Source: Rhizobium sp. P32RR-XVIII
GTDB lineage: Bacteria; Pseudomonadota; Alphaproteobacteria; Rhizobiales; Rhizobiaceae
Direction: 5' to 3'
NCBI RefSeq assembly: GCF_012641395.1
Contig: NZ_JABAIH010000008.1
Span: 248,001 to 312,000, forward strand
DNA: 64,000 nt
The position numbers and the translations under genes were made by a program. Positions 17,507 through 26,317 of the stretch are shown piece by piece. The notes under the pieces were generated by a model that did no database searches, had not been told where the DNA came from, and saw only the letters and a list, made by a program, of their open reading frames with translations. Positions within the stretch are counted from its first letter, which is position 1; every line of letters starts with the position of its first letter.

Positions 17507-18439
17507 TCAATCCTTCAGCAGGGTCTGCCGCAGCAGGATGATCAGCATCGAATAGGCGAGCAGCAGCGCGAGCAGCACCAGAGCGATCGCCGAGGCGTAA
17601 CCGAAATCGAGCGCTCTGAACGCCTGGGTGAAGATGTAGCTGGCGACGATCTGCGTCCGGTCCGCCGGTCCACCGCCGGTCATGACGACGATCAGGTCGG
17701 CAAAATTCGAAACCCAGACGGTGCGCAGCAACACGGTGATGGCAATCGTCGGCGCTAGAAACGGAAGCGTGATCGAGCCGAAGCGCTGGAACCAGCCGGC
17801 TCCATCGATCGAGGCCGCCTCGTAGAGATCGCGCGGGATCGCCTGAAGGGCGGCGAGCAGCGTGATCGCGAAGAACGGGATGCCCCACCAAACATTGGCG
17901 ATGATCGGCCCCCACATTGCGTAGTGCGGATCGGAGAGGATATTGCCCGGCTCGCTCATCAGGCCAAGGCCGAAGAGCCAGTGCGGGATCGGGCCGATCA
18001 CCGGATTGAAGAGCCATGCCCAGTTGAGGCCAGCCAGAAAGGACGGAACCGCCCAGGGCAAGAAGACTAGCGCCTGCACGATGCCTCTGCCCCAGAACGG
18101 CTTGTCGAGCAGCAGCGCCAGGATGAGCCCGAAGACGAACTGCAGGATGACCGAAGCCCCGGTCCACCAGAGCGTATTCCTGAGAGCGCCGTAAAAGGCC
18201 GCGTCCTTCGAAAGCACGCGGAAATGCTCAAGCCCGATGAACCCGCCAGAAAACGGGTTCAGGAGCTGGATATCGCGAAACGCATAGGAAATCCCCACCA
18301 CCAACGGCACAAGCATCACCGCGATGATCAGGATCAGCGAGGGGGCGCTGTAGAGATAGGGTTCCGAGGCATCGGCAAGGCGCTTCAGCCACGGCCTGCG
18401 GTCGTGACGCCCATCCAGCGTTTCGGCGGTCATGGTCAT
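17507..18439 (-). CDS. Sugar-type ABC transporter permease (MalF/UgpA-like)
   Basis: A 310-aa inner-membrane protein. The first helix (PSLILIIAVMLVPLVVGISY) follows a short cytoplasmic head, and the coupling loop is YEAASIDGAGWFQRFGSITL. It pairs with the MalG-like permease. The 184-bp gap to the upstream binding-protein gene is filled by a RIME-like palindromic element, so the operon may be split or attenuated at that point. Confidence 0.9.
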   Translation of the reverse strand: MTMTAETLDGRHDRRPWLKRLADASEPYLYSAPSLILIIAVMLVPLVVGISYAFRDIQLLNPFSGGFIGLEHFRVLSKDAAFYGALRNTLWWTGASVILQFVFGLILALLLDKPFWGRGIVQALVFLPWAVPSFLAGLNWAWLFNPVIGPIPHWLFGLGLMSEPGNILSDPHYAMWGPIIANVWWGIPFFAITLLAALQAIPRDLYEAASIDGAGWFQRFGSITLPFLAPTIAITVLLRTVWVSNFADLIVVMTGGGPADRTQIVASYIFTQAFRALDFGYASAIALVLLALLLAYSMLIILLRQTLLKD

Positions 18440-18488
18440 CGGTGGTCGGCTTTCGTGTTTTGACTATAGGGGCCCTAAGGAGGTGCCA

Positions 18489-18603
18489 CCCCCTCATCCG
18501 CCTGCCGGCACCTTCTCCCCGGCGGGGAGAAGGGATTGTGCCGCGGCGCCTCCGTGCCTTCTCCCCTGGGGGAGAAGGTGGCCCGAAGGGCCGGATGAGG
18601 GGG
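18489..18603. repeat. RIME-like rhizobial intergenic palindromic element
   Basis: A 115-bp element bounded by a perfect 12-bp inverted repeat (CCCCCTCATCCG/CGGATGAGGGGG). Inside are three hairpins: CCTTCTCCCC-GGC-GGGGAGAAGG (18511-18533), CCTTCTCCCC-TG-GGGGAGAAGG (18557-18578) and GGCCC-GAA-GGGCC (18580-18592). Sequence and layout match my knowledge of the RIME elements dispersed in rhizobial and agrobacterial genomes. It lies between binding-protein and permease genes of one operon. Confidence 0.8.
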
Positions 18604-18623
18604 CTGCTTCCTCTGCGTCCGCT

Positions 18624-19883
18624 TTACTTCTTGGCCAGGAACTTCTGCTGCGCCTTCGTCAGGTAATCGGCCCACTGGTCGGCAAGATCCTTCGGCGAGA
18701 TGTCGCCGAGCAGCGCCTGCTGCGAGGTCTTGATCGCCAGAGAATCCTTGAAGAAGGCGAATTCTTCGAGGTAGGTCGGCATCACCGTCGGAACTGTGTT
18801 CTTGTCGGCGAGTTCCTGGAACCAGCCCTTGAACTGATCCCCTGCATAGAAGGGATCCTTCTCCGCAGCCGTATAAGCCGGCAGTGCGCCAATCTTCTTG
18901 TTCCACTCGAGGTTGCCTTCCGGGCCTTCAAGCGTCGCGATCAGCTTCCAGGAAAGGTCCTTGTTTTGGCTCGTCGTGAACATCGACCAGCCGCCGTAAC
19001 CGATGGTCGGGAAGGACTTGCCGTCCGGTCCCTTCGGCAGCGGGGCTACGCCGAAGTCTTCCTTCTTCATGCGGTCGGCAATGGCGATCAGCGCATCCGG
19101 ATCCTGATCTAGGAAGGCGCAGGTGCCGGAATAGAAGCCGGCGACCACTTCGTTGAAGCCCCAGTTGACGCTGTCCTTCGGCGCATAGCCCTTCTTGTAG
19201 AGGTCGACCATCCACTCGATGCCCTTCGCCCAGCCTTCGCTGTTCATGGTCGAGGTGCCGTCATCCTTGAAGTACTTGTTGTCGCCAGCCATCGACGCGG
19301 CGAAAATCATCCAGCCGTTCAGACCGCCCGGGCCGCCGCGCATGCAGTAGCCGTACTTGCCGGGGATCTTGGAGACAGCCTCGGAAGCCTTCGTGAATTC
19401 TTCCAGCGTCTTCGGCGGTTCGGCAACACCTGCCTCCTGCAGGAGCTTCTTGTTGTAGAACATGGCGCGCAGATAGAAGCCATATGGCAGCATGTAGGCG
19501 GTGTTCTTCACGTCACGGCCGAGTTCGAGCGCCCGCGGCGTCAGCTCCTTCGTGTGCTCCCACTTTTCCAGATAAGGCTCGAGACTCTCGAGCATGCCGT
19601 TGTTGCCATAAAGCGACAGCCAGGTGTCGGGCATTTCCATTACGTCCGGCACATCGCCGGCCGAAACCATCGTCGCGAATTTCTGAAACGCTTCGTTCCA
19701 CGGCAGTGAAATGATCTCGACCTTCGTACCGGGATTTGCCGCCTCGAACTTGCCGACGATCGACTTCAGCGTCTCGGTGCGTTCTGGGCTGGTGATCACC
19801 TCGACGAGCTTGAGCGTCGTATCGGCAAAGGCGGTGCCCGCCATCATCGTGGCGAAGAGGGTTGCGGTTATCAGTCTTTTCAT
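18624..19883 (-). CDS. Sugar-type ABC transporter substrate-binding protein
   Basis: Extracellular solute-binding protein family 1, 419 aa. The ATG at 19883 is chosen because AGGGGAA precedes it and a Sec signal peptide follows directly (MKRLITATLFATMMAGTAFA). The mature part shows the family 1 pattern (VGKFEAANPGTKVEIISLPW, DVPDVMEMPDTW). The frame stays open upstream, but that segment overlaps the PLP-enzyme gene and has no ribosome binding site. The ligand is unknown; the PLP-dependent enzyme upstream hints at an amino-acid-containing or sulfur-containing compound. Confidence 0.88.
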   Translation of the reverse strand: MKRLITATLFATMMAGTAFADTTLKLVEVITSPERTETLKSIVGKFEAANPGTKVEIISLPWNEAFQKFATMVSAGDVPDVMEMPDTWLSLYGNNGMLESLEPYLEKWEHTKELTPRALELGRDVKNTAYMLPYGFYLRAMFYNKKLLQEAGVAEPPKTLEEFTKASEAVSKIPGKYGYCMRGGPGGLNGWMIFAASMAGDNKYFKDDGTSTMNSEGWAKGIEWMVDLYKKGYAPKDSVNWGFNEVVAGFYSGTCAFLDQDPDALIAIADRMKKEDFGVAPLPKGPDGKSFPTIGYGGWSMFTTSQNKDLSWKLIATLEGPEGNLEWNKKIGALPAYTAAEKDPFYAGDQFKGWFQELADKNTVPTVMPTYLEEFAFFKDSLAIKTSQQALLGDISPKDLADQWADYLTKAQQKFLAKK

Positions 19884-19920
19884 GCTCGGTTCCCCTTTTT
19901 GGTGTCCTCTCGGTTGAAGA

Positions 19921-21087
19921 TTATGAAGCGGCGGCAATCGCCTCTTCGATGTCCCTCCACAGCGCCTCGGTTCCTTCGAGGCCCACATGGAGGCGTACGG
20001 ACCGCGGATTGATGCCGAAGGCATGCGCGGAATTCGGCTGCGCTTTCTGCTGAAGCACAACCTCGCCCGGTACGATCAGGCTTTCATGTCCACCCCAGCT
20101 CACGCCCAGTTTGAAGAGCTTGAGGTGATCGGCGAAGGTACGCACGTCAACGCCTTCGCGGAAGATGAAGGAGAAGAGGCCCGACGTGCCGTTGAGGCCT
20201 GCGGGCAGACGGTTGGTAAGGCCCGGATGGCAGACCTGCTCCACCACATCCAGCGCCTGCAGACGCTGAGCAATCGTCATCGCCGCTGCCTCATGCGCCT
20301 TCATGCGGATCGGAAGGGTGCGCAGCCCGCGGATCAGAAGCCATGCATCGAAAGGCGAAAGCTTGCCGCCGAGATAAGGATAGGCTTCGGCCTTCAGCCG
20401 GGCGATCATCTCTTTCGAGCCGGCAACCACCCCGGCGACGACGTCGCTGTGACCGCCGAGATACTTCGATGCCGAATGGATGACGAGATCGACGCCAAGC
20501 GTTATGGGGCGCTGGAAGACGGGGCTCGCCCAGCTGTTGTCGATCATGGTAACGACGCCATGCCGCTTGGCAAGCGCCGCAAGCGCGCCGACATCATGAG
20601 CTTCCATCACCCAGCTCGTCGGGCTTTCCATGTAGAAGACCTTGGCACCCGGCAGCGCCCTGGCAACCGCCTCCTCGTCACGGCCGTCGACATAGGTCAC
20701 CTCGACCTTCATCCGCTTCAGGATCGTGCCGAACAGCCGGAAGGCATCGGGATAGACGTGCTTGACCGCGACGATCCGGTCGCCCGGCTCGACGAAGCTC
20801 AACACCGCCGATGAGATCGCCGCCATGCCGCTTGCAAAGCCGAGCGCGTCTTCCGCACCTTCGAGCTTTGCCAGCATCTCCTCGAACATGCGCACCGTCG
20901 GGTTGAGCCCGCGCGTATAGATCGGCCGTACTTTTTCGCCGCGATAAGAGGCGATCATGTCGTCGTAATCGGAGAAGGTGAAAAGCGATGCCTGAAAAAT
21001 TGGCGGAACCACCGCTTCGGCGAAGTTGCCTTCGTCATGCGCGGTGATCAGCGAAGCGAGTTCGAACGGTTCGAGGCCGTCAGTCAT
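19921..21087 (-). CDS. PLP-dependent Cys/Met metabolism enzyme (cystathionine synthase/lyase family)
   Basis: A 388-aa fold-type I PLP enzyme of the trans-sulfuration family. Visible: PPIFQASLFTF, Tyr/Arg phosphate-binding segment IYTRGLNPTVRMFEE, GFASGMAAISSAVL, the DNSWASPVFQRP PLP-pyridine Asp, the Schiff-base Lys in HSASKYLGGHSD, and the C-terminal LGVSWGGHESL. It could act as a gamma-synthase, beta-lyase or gamma-lyase; the sequence does not decide. It overlaps gntR by ATGA and precedes an ABC importer, so it probably processes the imported molecule rather than serving biosynthesis. Confidence 0.88.
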   Translation of the reverse strand: MTDGLEPFELASLITAHDEGNFAEAVVPPIFQASLFTFSDYDDMIASYRGEKVRPIYTRGLNPTVRMFEEMLAKLEGAEDALGFASGMAAISSAVLSFVEPGDRIVAVKHVYPDAFRLFGTILKRMKVEVTYVDGRDEEAVARALPGAKVFYMESPTSWVMEAHDVGALAALAKRHGVVTMIDNSWASPVFQRPITLGVDLVIHSASKYLGGHSDVVAGVVAGSKEMIARLKAEAYPYLGGKLSPFDAWLLIRGLRTLPIRMKAHEAAAMTIAQRLQALDVVEQVCHPGLTNRLPAGLNGTSGLFSFIFREGVDVRTFADHLKLFKLGVSWGGHESLIVPGEVVLQQKAQPNSAHAFGINPRSVRLHVGLEGTEALWRDIEEAIAAAS

Positions 21088-21806
21088 CTGGACATTTCCT
21101 TGATGTCTTCCTCGACAACGTCGAGGATCTTTAATGTTTCGCGCCGCGCCGCTTCAGTGTCCTGGGCAGCGATGGCGTTGAAAAGCGTGCGGTGAAACGG
21201 GAAGGACCGGCGGGCAAAATCCTGCCGGTCGAACGGATGGCTCCAGAAGCGCATGAAGGTTTCACGCATCTGTTCCAGAAGCTGTCCGAACAGCGGGTTA
21301 TGGGTCGCGTCATATACGGCCATGTGGAAAGCAAGATCTTCCGGACCAGAGGCGCCTTTCGCGTGATGAACGCGCTCCATCTCGCCGAGTTTTTCCTCGA
21401 TAATGATGAGGTCTTTCGCCGTCCGCTTGCGGGCCGCGACCATGGCCGCCTCGCATTCGATCCCGCGCCGAACCTCCAGCGTCTGCAGCAAGGCATCGCG
21501 CAGATTGGCACCCTCGAAGGAAAGCGGCACGTGGATGGTTGCCGCCGAAACGGGCTTCAGCAAATAGGTGCCGCTTCCTTTGCGGGATTCGATGACGCCA
21601 AGCGCCTGAAAGTGGCGGATTGCTTCGCGAATGGTCGAGCGCCCGACGGCGAGCGCGGCCATCAGCTCGCGCTCCGCCGGCAGCTTGTCGCCGGCCTGCA
21701 ATTTCGCGTCCTCGACATAGTGGGCGAGCGCGTCGGTGACCTGGCGCGCGCGATCTATCGCCGGAAGCGGCCTGATCAACGGCCTGTCGCTGACATTTGC
21801 CTTCAT
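21084..21806 (-). CDS. GntR-family regulator (FadR subfamily)
   Basis: A 240-aa regulator with N-terminal winged helix (KLPAERELMAALAVGRSTIR, then FQALGVIESRKGSGTYLL) and an all-helical FCD effector domain with metal/ligand His residues (FHMAVYDATHN, SFPFHRTLFNAI). First gene of the PLP/ABC operon, so probably autoregulatory. AATTGGTCTGAC at 21837-21848 resembles half of an FadR-subfamily operator. Confidence 0.9.
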   Translation of the reverse strand: MKANVSDRPLIRPLPAIDRARQVTDALAHYVEDAKLQAGDKLPAERELMAALAVGRSTIREAIRHFQALGVIESRKGSGTYLLKPVSAATIHVPLSFEGANLRDALLQTLEVRRGIECEAAMVAARKRTAKDLIIIEEKLGEMERVHHAKGASGPEDLAFHMAVYDATHNPLFGQLLEQMRETFMRFWSHPFDRQDFARRSFPFHRTLFNAIAAQDTEAARRETLKILDVVEEDIKEMSR

Positions 21807-22152
21807 ACTCTTCCAATTCCCCTCCGGCAGACCCAGAATTGGTCTGACATCTTAGCATTTCGGAAAGATTGGAAACCGTCAAGGCCAGTTTGCCAGTCAG
21901 TAGCGATGCACTTTAGAATCTTCCTGACTGCCCGCTGATCGAACCAGATGCGCCTTAGCTCCGCCCTTCCGCTTTTCCCAGGCAGGCTGTGGCGCTTTGC
22001 CATAATAGGTGGCCATCAGCTCACTAGGGGACGTCGCCATCGAACGTCCGCGTGCGCGTCATGGATGCCCTGACGATGCGGTTCTTCATCGACGGCGGCA
22101 TGAGCAACCTCTAAGATCGATGCATCGATCGCGAAAGAAGGGAGTCATCCAA
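21807..22152. other. Intergenic region between gntR and the oxidoreductase gene
   Basis: 346 bp between divergent genes. It holds the gntR ribosome binding site, a possible operator half-site (AATTGGTCTGAC, 21837-21848), a short coding remnant (22028-22114) and, at the far end, the oxidoreductase ribosome binding site (AAGGGAG). No complete small gene or RNA gene was recognised. Confidence 0.5.
22028..22114 (+). pseudogene. Possible C-terminal remnant of a short-chain dehydrogenase
   Basis: A start-less frame ends in RFFIDGGMSNL and a stop, matching the usual C-terminal ending of short-chain dehydrogenases (…DGGxS). Only about the last 10 residues look family-like, the upstream part is not recognisable, and a stop bounds the frame at 22025. 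It may be the scar of a deleted gene or chance. Confidence 0.25.
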
Positions 22153-23136
22153 ATGAACCCCACCGAGGATAGCAAGAACATCGAGAGATCTTCTGATGCG
22201 GTGATGACCGCATATACCGTGCACGAGTTCGGGCCGCCGAAGATCATCCGCGCGGAGGTGCTCGAAAAGCCCGTGCCGGGTCAAAACGAGATTCTCATCA
22301 AGGTCTTCGCGGCCGGTGTCGGCCCTTGGGACGGCTGGATTCGATCGGGCAAGAGCGCATTGCCGCAGCCCCTGCCCCTCACCTTAGGATCGGATCTTTC
22401 CGGCGTGGTCGAAGCCGTCGGGCCAAACGTCACCAGCCTAAGATCGGGCGACGCTGTCTACGGCGTCACCAATCCGCGTTTCATTGGTGCCTACGCCGAA
22501 TATGCCATTGCGGCGGCAGGAATGGTCGCGCGGAAGCCAACGACAATCGACCATGTCGAGGCTGCATCCGTTCCAGTGATTGCCGTCACGGCACACCAGG
22601 CTCTGTTCCAGCATGGCAAGCTCAAGGCAGGCGATAGCGTGCTGATCCACGGCGCAGCAGGCAGCGTCGGTGCCTACGCCCTGCAGTTCGCCCGGAAGGC
22701 CAATCTGAACGTCATAGCGACGGCGGCCAGCGACGATGTGGACCGTGTGAAGGAGCTAGGCGCCGACAAGGTCTTCGATTACAAGCGGGAACGTTTTGAG
22801 GACAGCGTCAGCAATGTGGACGCCGTCATCGATCTGGTCGGGGGCGACACTCAGACCAGATCCTTTGGTGTGCTGAAGCGCGGCGGCAAGCTGGTTTCGG
22901 CCGTTTCTCAACCTGATCAGGAACTTGCAAAGTCTGCCGGCGTCGAGGCGTTCTTCTTCCTTGTCGCCGTCAACACTGCGGACCTCGTCGACATCGCGGC
23001 TGCGATCGATAAGGGAGAACTCCGTCAGAACATCGGCTTGGTCCTTCCCCTCTCGGAGGCCGTTGCAGCGCATGAGATGCTCGAGGGCCAACGCCCCCGC
23101 CCAAAGGGAAAGATCGTTCTCAAGGTTCGCGACTGA
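22153..23136 (+). CDS. NADPH:quinone oxidoreductase / zinc-type alcohol dehydrogenase family, zinc-less
   Basis: A 327-aa medium-chain dehydrogenase/reductase. The start at 22153 follows AAGGGAG. The N-terminal GroES-like domain carries GVGPWDGWIRSGK and LGSDLSGVVEAVG; the Rossmann domain has LIHGAAGSVGAYALQFARK, the AAxGxVG-type NADP motif of quinone oxidoreductases. The catalytic-zinc Cys and structural-zinc Cys cluster of true alcohol dehydrogenases are absent. It probably reduces quinones or enones in detoxification. It stands alone, not in an obvious operon. The 247 bp after it shows no gene. Confidence 0.88.
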   Translation: MNPTEDSKNIERSSDAVMTAYTVHEFGPPKIIRAEVLEKPVPGQNEILIKVFAAGVGPWDGWIRSGKSALPQPLPLTLGSDLSGVVEAVGPNVTSLRSGDAVYGVTNPRFIGAYAEYAIAAAGMVARKPTTIDHVEAASVPVIAVTAHQALFQHGKLKAGDSVLIHGAAGSVGAYALQFARKANLNVIATAASDDVDRVKELGADKVFDYKRERFEDSVSNVDAVIDLVGGDTQTRSFGVLKRGGKLVSAVSQPDQELAKSAGVEAFFFLVAVNTADLVDIAAAIDKGELRQNIGLVLPLSEAVAAHEMLEGQRPRPKGKIVLKVRD

Positions 23137-23383
23137 ATTAGACGCCGGGCGGCTAAACACCCGCATGGAGCCTTCGGACGAGTACGGTAGCGGCGACGGC
23201 GATCGATGGACGTTGCCTCCTCCTCTCGAAATGGGCTTCGACCGGGGTCAGGACGACATCCGACCGTTGCCGCCGCCGGCCAGCGAAGCAGTATCCGCGG
23301 CATCAGCCTGCGGAACAACATGACAATGGCCGCTGGAGGGATCCTTTGATTTGCGTGATATTCCCGCGGCCGAAGTGTCCGAC

Positions 23384-24499
23384 CTAGCTACAAATCGCAA
23401 TCACCTTATTTTCCGGGAACGACGCGCGCACCCTGTCACCGCGGTTCAGGCTGATCGAGGGATGCGTGCGAGCGATGATATTGAGACCGCCGTTGATATC
23501 GATCGAATATTCAGCGACCTCCCCGAGGAAGACCTTGTTGCGCACGAGACCGTCGATGCAGTTGGGCATGGCATCTGCGGGCGCTCCTTCGGCTGTATGG
23601 AGCTGAATGTTTTCCGGACGGATGACGAAGGAGATCTGGTTGCCAGCCGGCATGCCTGAAGAAAACATGCATCTTATCGAACCGATCGACGTATCGACGG
23701 GCGCGATATCGCCTGCCCTCACCCGGCTCGCGAGCCTGCCTCTCAGGAGGTTGGTCCTGCCAATGAAATTTGCGACAAATTCCGATCGTGGCCTGTCATA
23801 GATGTCGAACGGCGTACCCATCTGTGCGATCATGCCGTTGTTGAGCACCGCGACGCGGTCGGACAGCGCCATCGCCTCGCTCTGGTCGTGGGTCACGTAG
23901 ATTGTCGTCACGCCCCATTCACTCTGTAGCCGCTTGATTTCGGCGCGCATCTGTTCGCGAAGCAGCGCATCGAGATTGCTGAGCGGTTCGTCGAGCAGGA
24001 GGAGCTTCGGCTCGCGCACCAGTGCGCGGGCAAGTGCCAGACGCTGCTGTTGACCACCGGACAGCTTCGTCGCTGATCGATTGCGATATTCCGCCAAGCC
24101 GACCATTTCGAGCGACCGCATGACCCGAGTTTCGATGTCCTCGCGCGAAACATGGCCATTGCGCCGCGTCCGCAGAGGATAGGCCGCATTTTCGAAGACG
24201 TTCATATGCGGCCAGATCGCATAGGACTGGAAGACCATGCCGATATCGCGTTCATACATCGGCAGCTGTATGTCCGAACGGCTGTCGAAGAGGTCGCGGC
24301 CGTCGAGCTGGATCTGCCCGCTTTCCGGATGTTCGAGGCCGGCGATCGAGCGCAGCGTCGTCGTCTTGCCGCAGCCGGACGGGCCAAGAAGGGTGAATAG
24401 CTCGCCTTCCTTGACGTCGAAGCTGACATTCGACACGCCGCCTTTCCGTTCCCCAGTTTCGTTGATGTACTGCTTTACGAGATTGGCAACTCTGAGCAT
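23384..24499 (-). CDS. ABC transporter ATP-binding protein (ferric-type, FbpC/PotA-like)
   Basis: A 371-aa ATPase: Walker A GPSGCGKTTTLRSIAG, Q-loop MVFQSYAIWPHM, signature LSGGQQQRLALARAL, Walker B LLLLDEPLSNLDALLR, H-loop YVTHDQSEAMALSDR, then a TOBE domain (FVIRPENIQLH). The start at 24499 follows AGGGAGGTGG. The IWPHM form and fused permease partner fit the Fe3+/phosphonate/carboxylate group of importers. It is the last gene of a minus-strand unit that starts near 33255. Confidence 0.9.
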   Translation of the reverse strand: MLRVANLVKQYINETGERKGGVSNVSFDVKEGELFTLLGPSGCGKTTTLRSIAGLEHPESGQIQLDGRDLFDSRSDIQLPMYERDIGMVFQSYAIWPHMNVFENAAYPLRTRRNGHVSREDIETRVMRSLEMVGLAEYRNRSATKLSGGQQQRLALARALVREPKLLLLDEPLSNLDALLREQMRAEIKRLQSEWGVTTIYVTHDQSEAMALSDRVAVLNNGMIAQMGTPFDIYDRPRSEFVANFIGRTNLLRGRLASRVRAGDIAPVDTSIGSIRCMFSSGMPAGNQISFVIRPENIQLHTAEGAPADAMPNCIDGLVRNKVFLGEVAEYSIDINGGLNIIARTHPSISLNRGDRVRASFPENKVIAICS

Positions 24500-24522
24500 G
24501 ATTCCACCTCCCTGGAATTGGC

Positions 24523-26250
24523 TTAAGCGGCGACGATGCGATAGCGGCGCGCCACCAGATAGAAACATCCGCTGACGCAGGTCATCAGAGCGACCCAGAC
24601 GGTGCCCATGGCGGCGAGCTCCGTCACTTGGCCGTTCTGCCAGAGATCGAACAGGCTGACGGCGACGAGGGAGCTTCCCGGCCCGACCAGCAGTAGCGGC
24701 AGGGACATCGCCCGTACGGCCAGCAGGAAAACGAACAGCCAGCAGCTGATCATCGAGGCGGACAGCAGCGGGAAGACGATCTTGATGAAAGTCCGCATCT
24801 GCGGCGCGCCGGAGGCTGTCGAGGCTTCCTCAAGGTCCGAATGGATCTGCAATACGCCTGCATAGGCATAACGCATTCCATAAGGCAGGTAAGCGACTGT
24901 GGATGCCAGGATGACCGAGGTTAGCGTGCCGTAGAACGGAAAGGGCAGGTTGACGAAAACCTGCAGGAAGGCGACGCCCATGACGATCGAGGGAAAGGTC
25001 AGCGGCGCGGTGGCAAGCTGGTCGAGAACCCAGGCGGCTGGCTTGCGCCGGGCCGCCAGCCAGGCGCAGAGAGCTGTAAAGGGAACGACGATGCTTGCGG
25101 TGACGACCCCAAGGCTCAGCGTATTGATAAGGGTCGAGCGCACAAGTCCGGGGCCGACGACGGTCGTGTAGTTTTTCAGCGTCCAATGCGAAAAGCTCGC
25201 CAGCGTGAAGGCGCCAAAGAAGGGCTTGAACGAGGCGAAGACGATGATGGCAAGCGGCAGGCCGATGACGAGGAGCAGGATGGCGACGAGCAGAAGCGTG
25301 CTGATATACCGGCTGCGGCCGAGATGAATGACGCGCGGCCGATAGCCCTTGCCCGTAATTGTCTGGTAGCGATGCGCATGCCGGGACAGCCGTCCGTAGA
25401 AATAGAGAAGGCAGGCGAGGAAGGCGAAGAGACAGACTGAATAGGCGCCTGCCTGTCCGAAATTCGGCGGCGTCGTTGCCCGCGAACTCTGGTAGATGCT
25501 CGTGGTCAAAACTTCGATATTGCCTGCCAGGCCGACGATCGCCGGCACCTCGAAGGATTCGAAGGCGCGGATGAAGCTGAGGAGCAACAGTGCCAATACG
25601 CCGGGCATGCCCATTCTAAGCGTAATCTTCCAGAAGGTCGCGACCGGCCCGGCGCCGCTCATCATCGATGCTTCCTCGAAGGCGGCATCCGTGGAGCGCA
25701 GGATCGCCGACATCATCAGGAATGTCAGCGGCACGAAGCCGACACCTTCGATGAGGATCATGCCCGGCAGGGAATAGACGTCGAAGACCGGTGCGGAGGC
25801 GCCAAAAATTGCCTTCAGGATCTGGTTGAAGGGGCCCGACTTGCCGAGGATCAGCAGCCAGGCGACCGTATAGAGCACATGCGGAATGGCAAGCGAGATG
25901 ACGGCGCCGAGAAAGGCATATTTGCGGCCGGGCGTATCGGTCCGCTCCACGATGATCGCAAGAACGGTACCAAGCACGATACCGACGACCGCCGAACCGA
26001 GTGAATAGATCGCCGTATGCAGCAGGCTGCGCAGAAAATACGGGTTCTGGACGAGATCGGCAAAGAACTGGAAAGTGAACTGATCAAATGAACCGTCGAA
26101 ATTCGTCGTATAGAAACTGGAGGCGACCAGATAGGCGGCCGGCGGAACGATGACGATGAGCAGAATGGCAGCAAGGATCAATACAACGGGCGAGAAGGTG
26201 ATCTTCTTCATTGTCGGCATCGTTGCTGCAGTGAGTTGGAGCGTTTTCAT
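24523..26250 (-). CDS. ABC transporter permease, fused two-domain (FbpB-like)
   Basis: A 575-aa membrane protein made of two permease domains in tandem. There are two coupling loops, EEASMMSGAGPVATFWKITL in the N-terminal half and EEASTASGAPQMRTFIKIVF in the C-terminal half, and about twelve hydrophobic helices. A single gene thus supplies the whole channel, the usual FbpB architecture. It lies 23 bp from the ATPase gene and 67 bp after the binding-protein gene. A paralogous fused permease is encoded at 41544-43238. Confidence 0.9.
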   Translation of the reverse strand: MKTLQLTAATMPTMKKITFSPVVLILAAILLIVIVPPAAYLVASSFYTTNFDGSFDQFTFQFFADLVQNPYFLRSLLHTAIYSLGSAVVGIVLGTVLAIIVERTDTPGRKYAFLGAVISLAIPHVLYTVAWLLILGKSGPFNQILKAIFGASAPVFDVYSLPGMILIEGVGFVPLTFLMMSAILRSTDAAFEEASMMSGAGPVATFWKITLRMGMPGVLALLLLSFIRAFESFEVPAIVGLAGNIEVLTTSIYQSSRATTPPNFGQAGAYSVCLFAFLACLLYFYGRLSRHAHRYQTITGKGYRPRVIHLGRSRYISTLLLVAILLLVIGLPLAIIVFASFKPFFGAFTLASFSHWTLKNYTTVVGPGLVRSTLINTLSLGVVTASIVVPFTALCAWLAARRKPAAWVLDQLATAPLTFPSIVMGVAFLQVFVNLPFPFYGTLTSVILASTVAYLPYGMRYAYAGVLQIHSDLEEASTASGAPQMRTFIKIVFPLLSASMISCWLFVFLLAVRAMSLPLLLVGPGSSLVAVSLFDLWQNGQVTELAAMGTVWVALMTCVSGCFYLVARRYRIVAA

Positions 26251-26317
26251 ATCGCCTTGAACTTTCTCGATTATTGCCGGTCACGGAGGTCGCCACACGG
26301 GTGGCGGCCTCCTCGGA

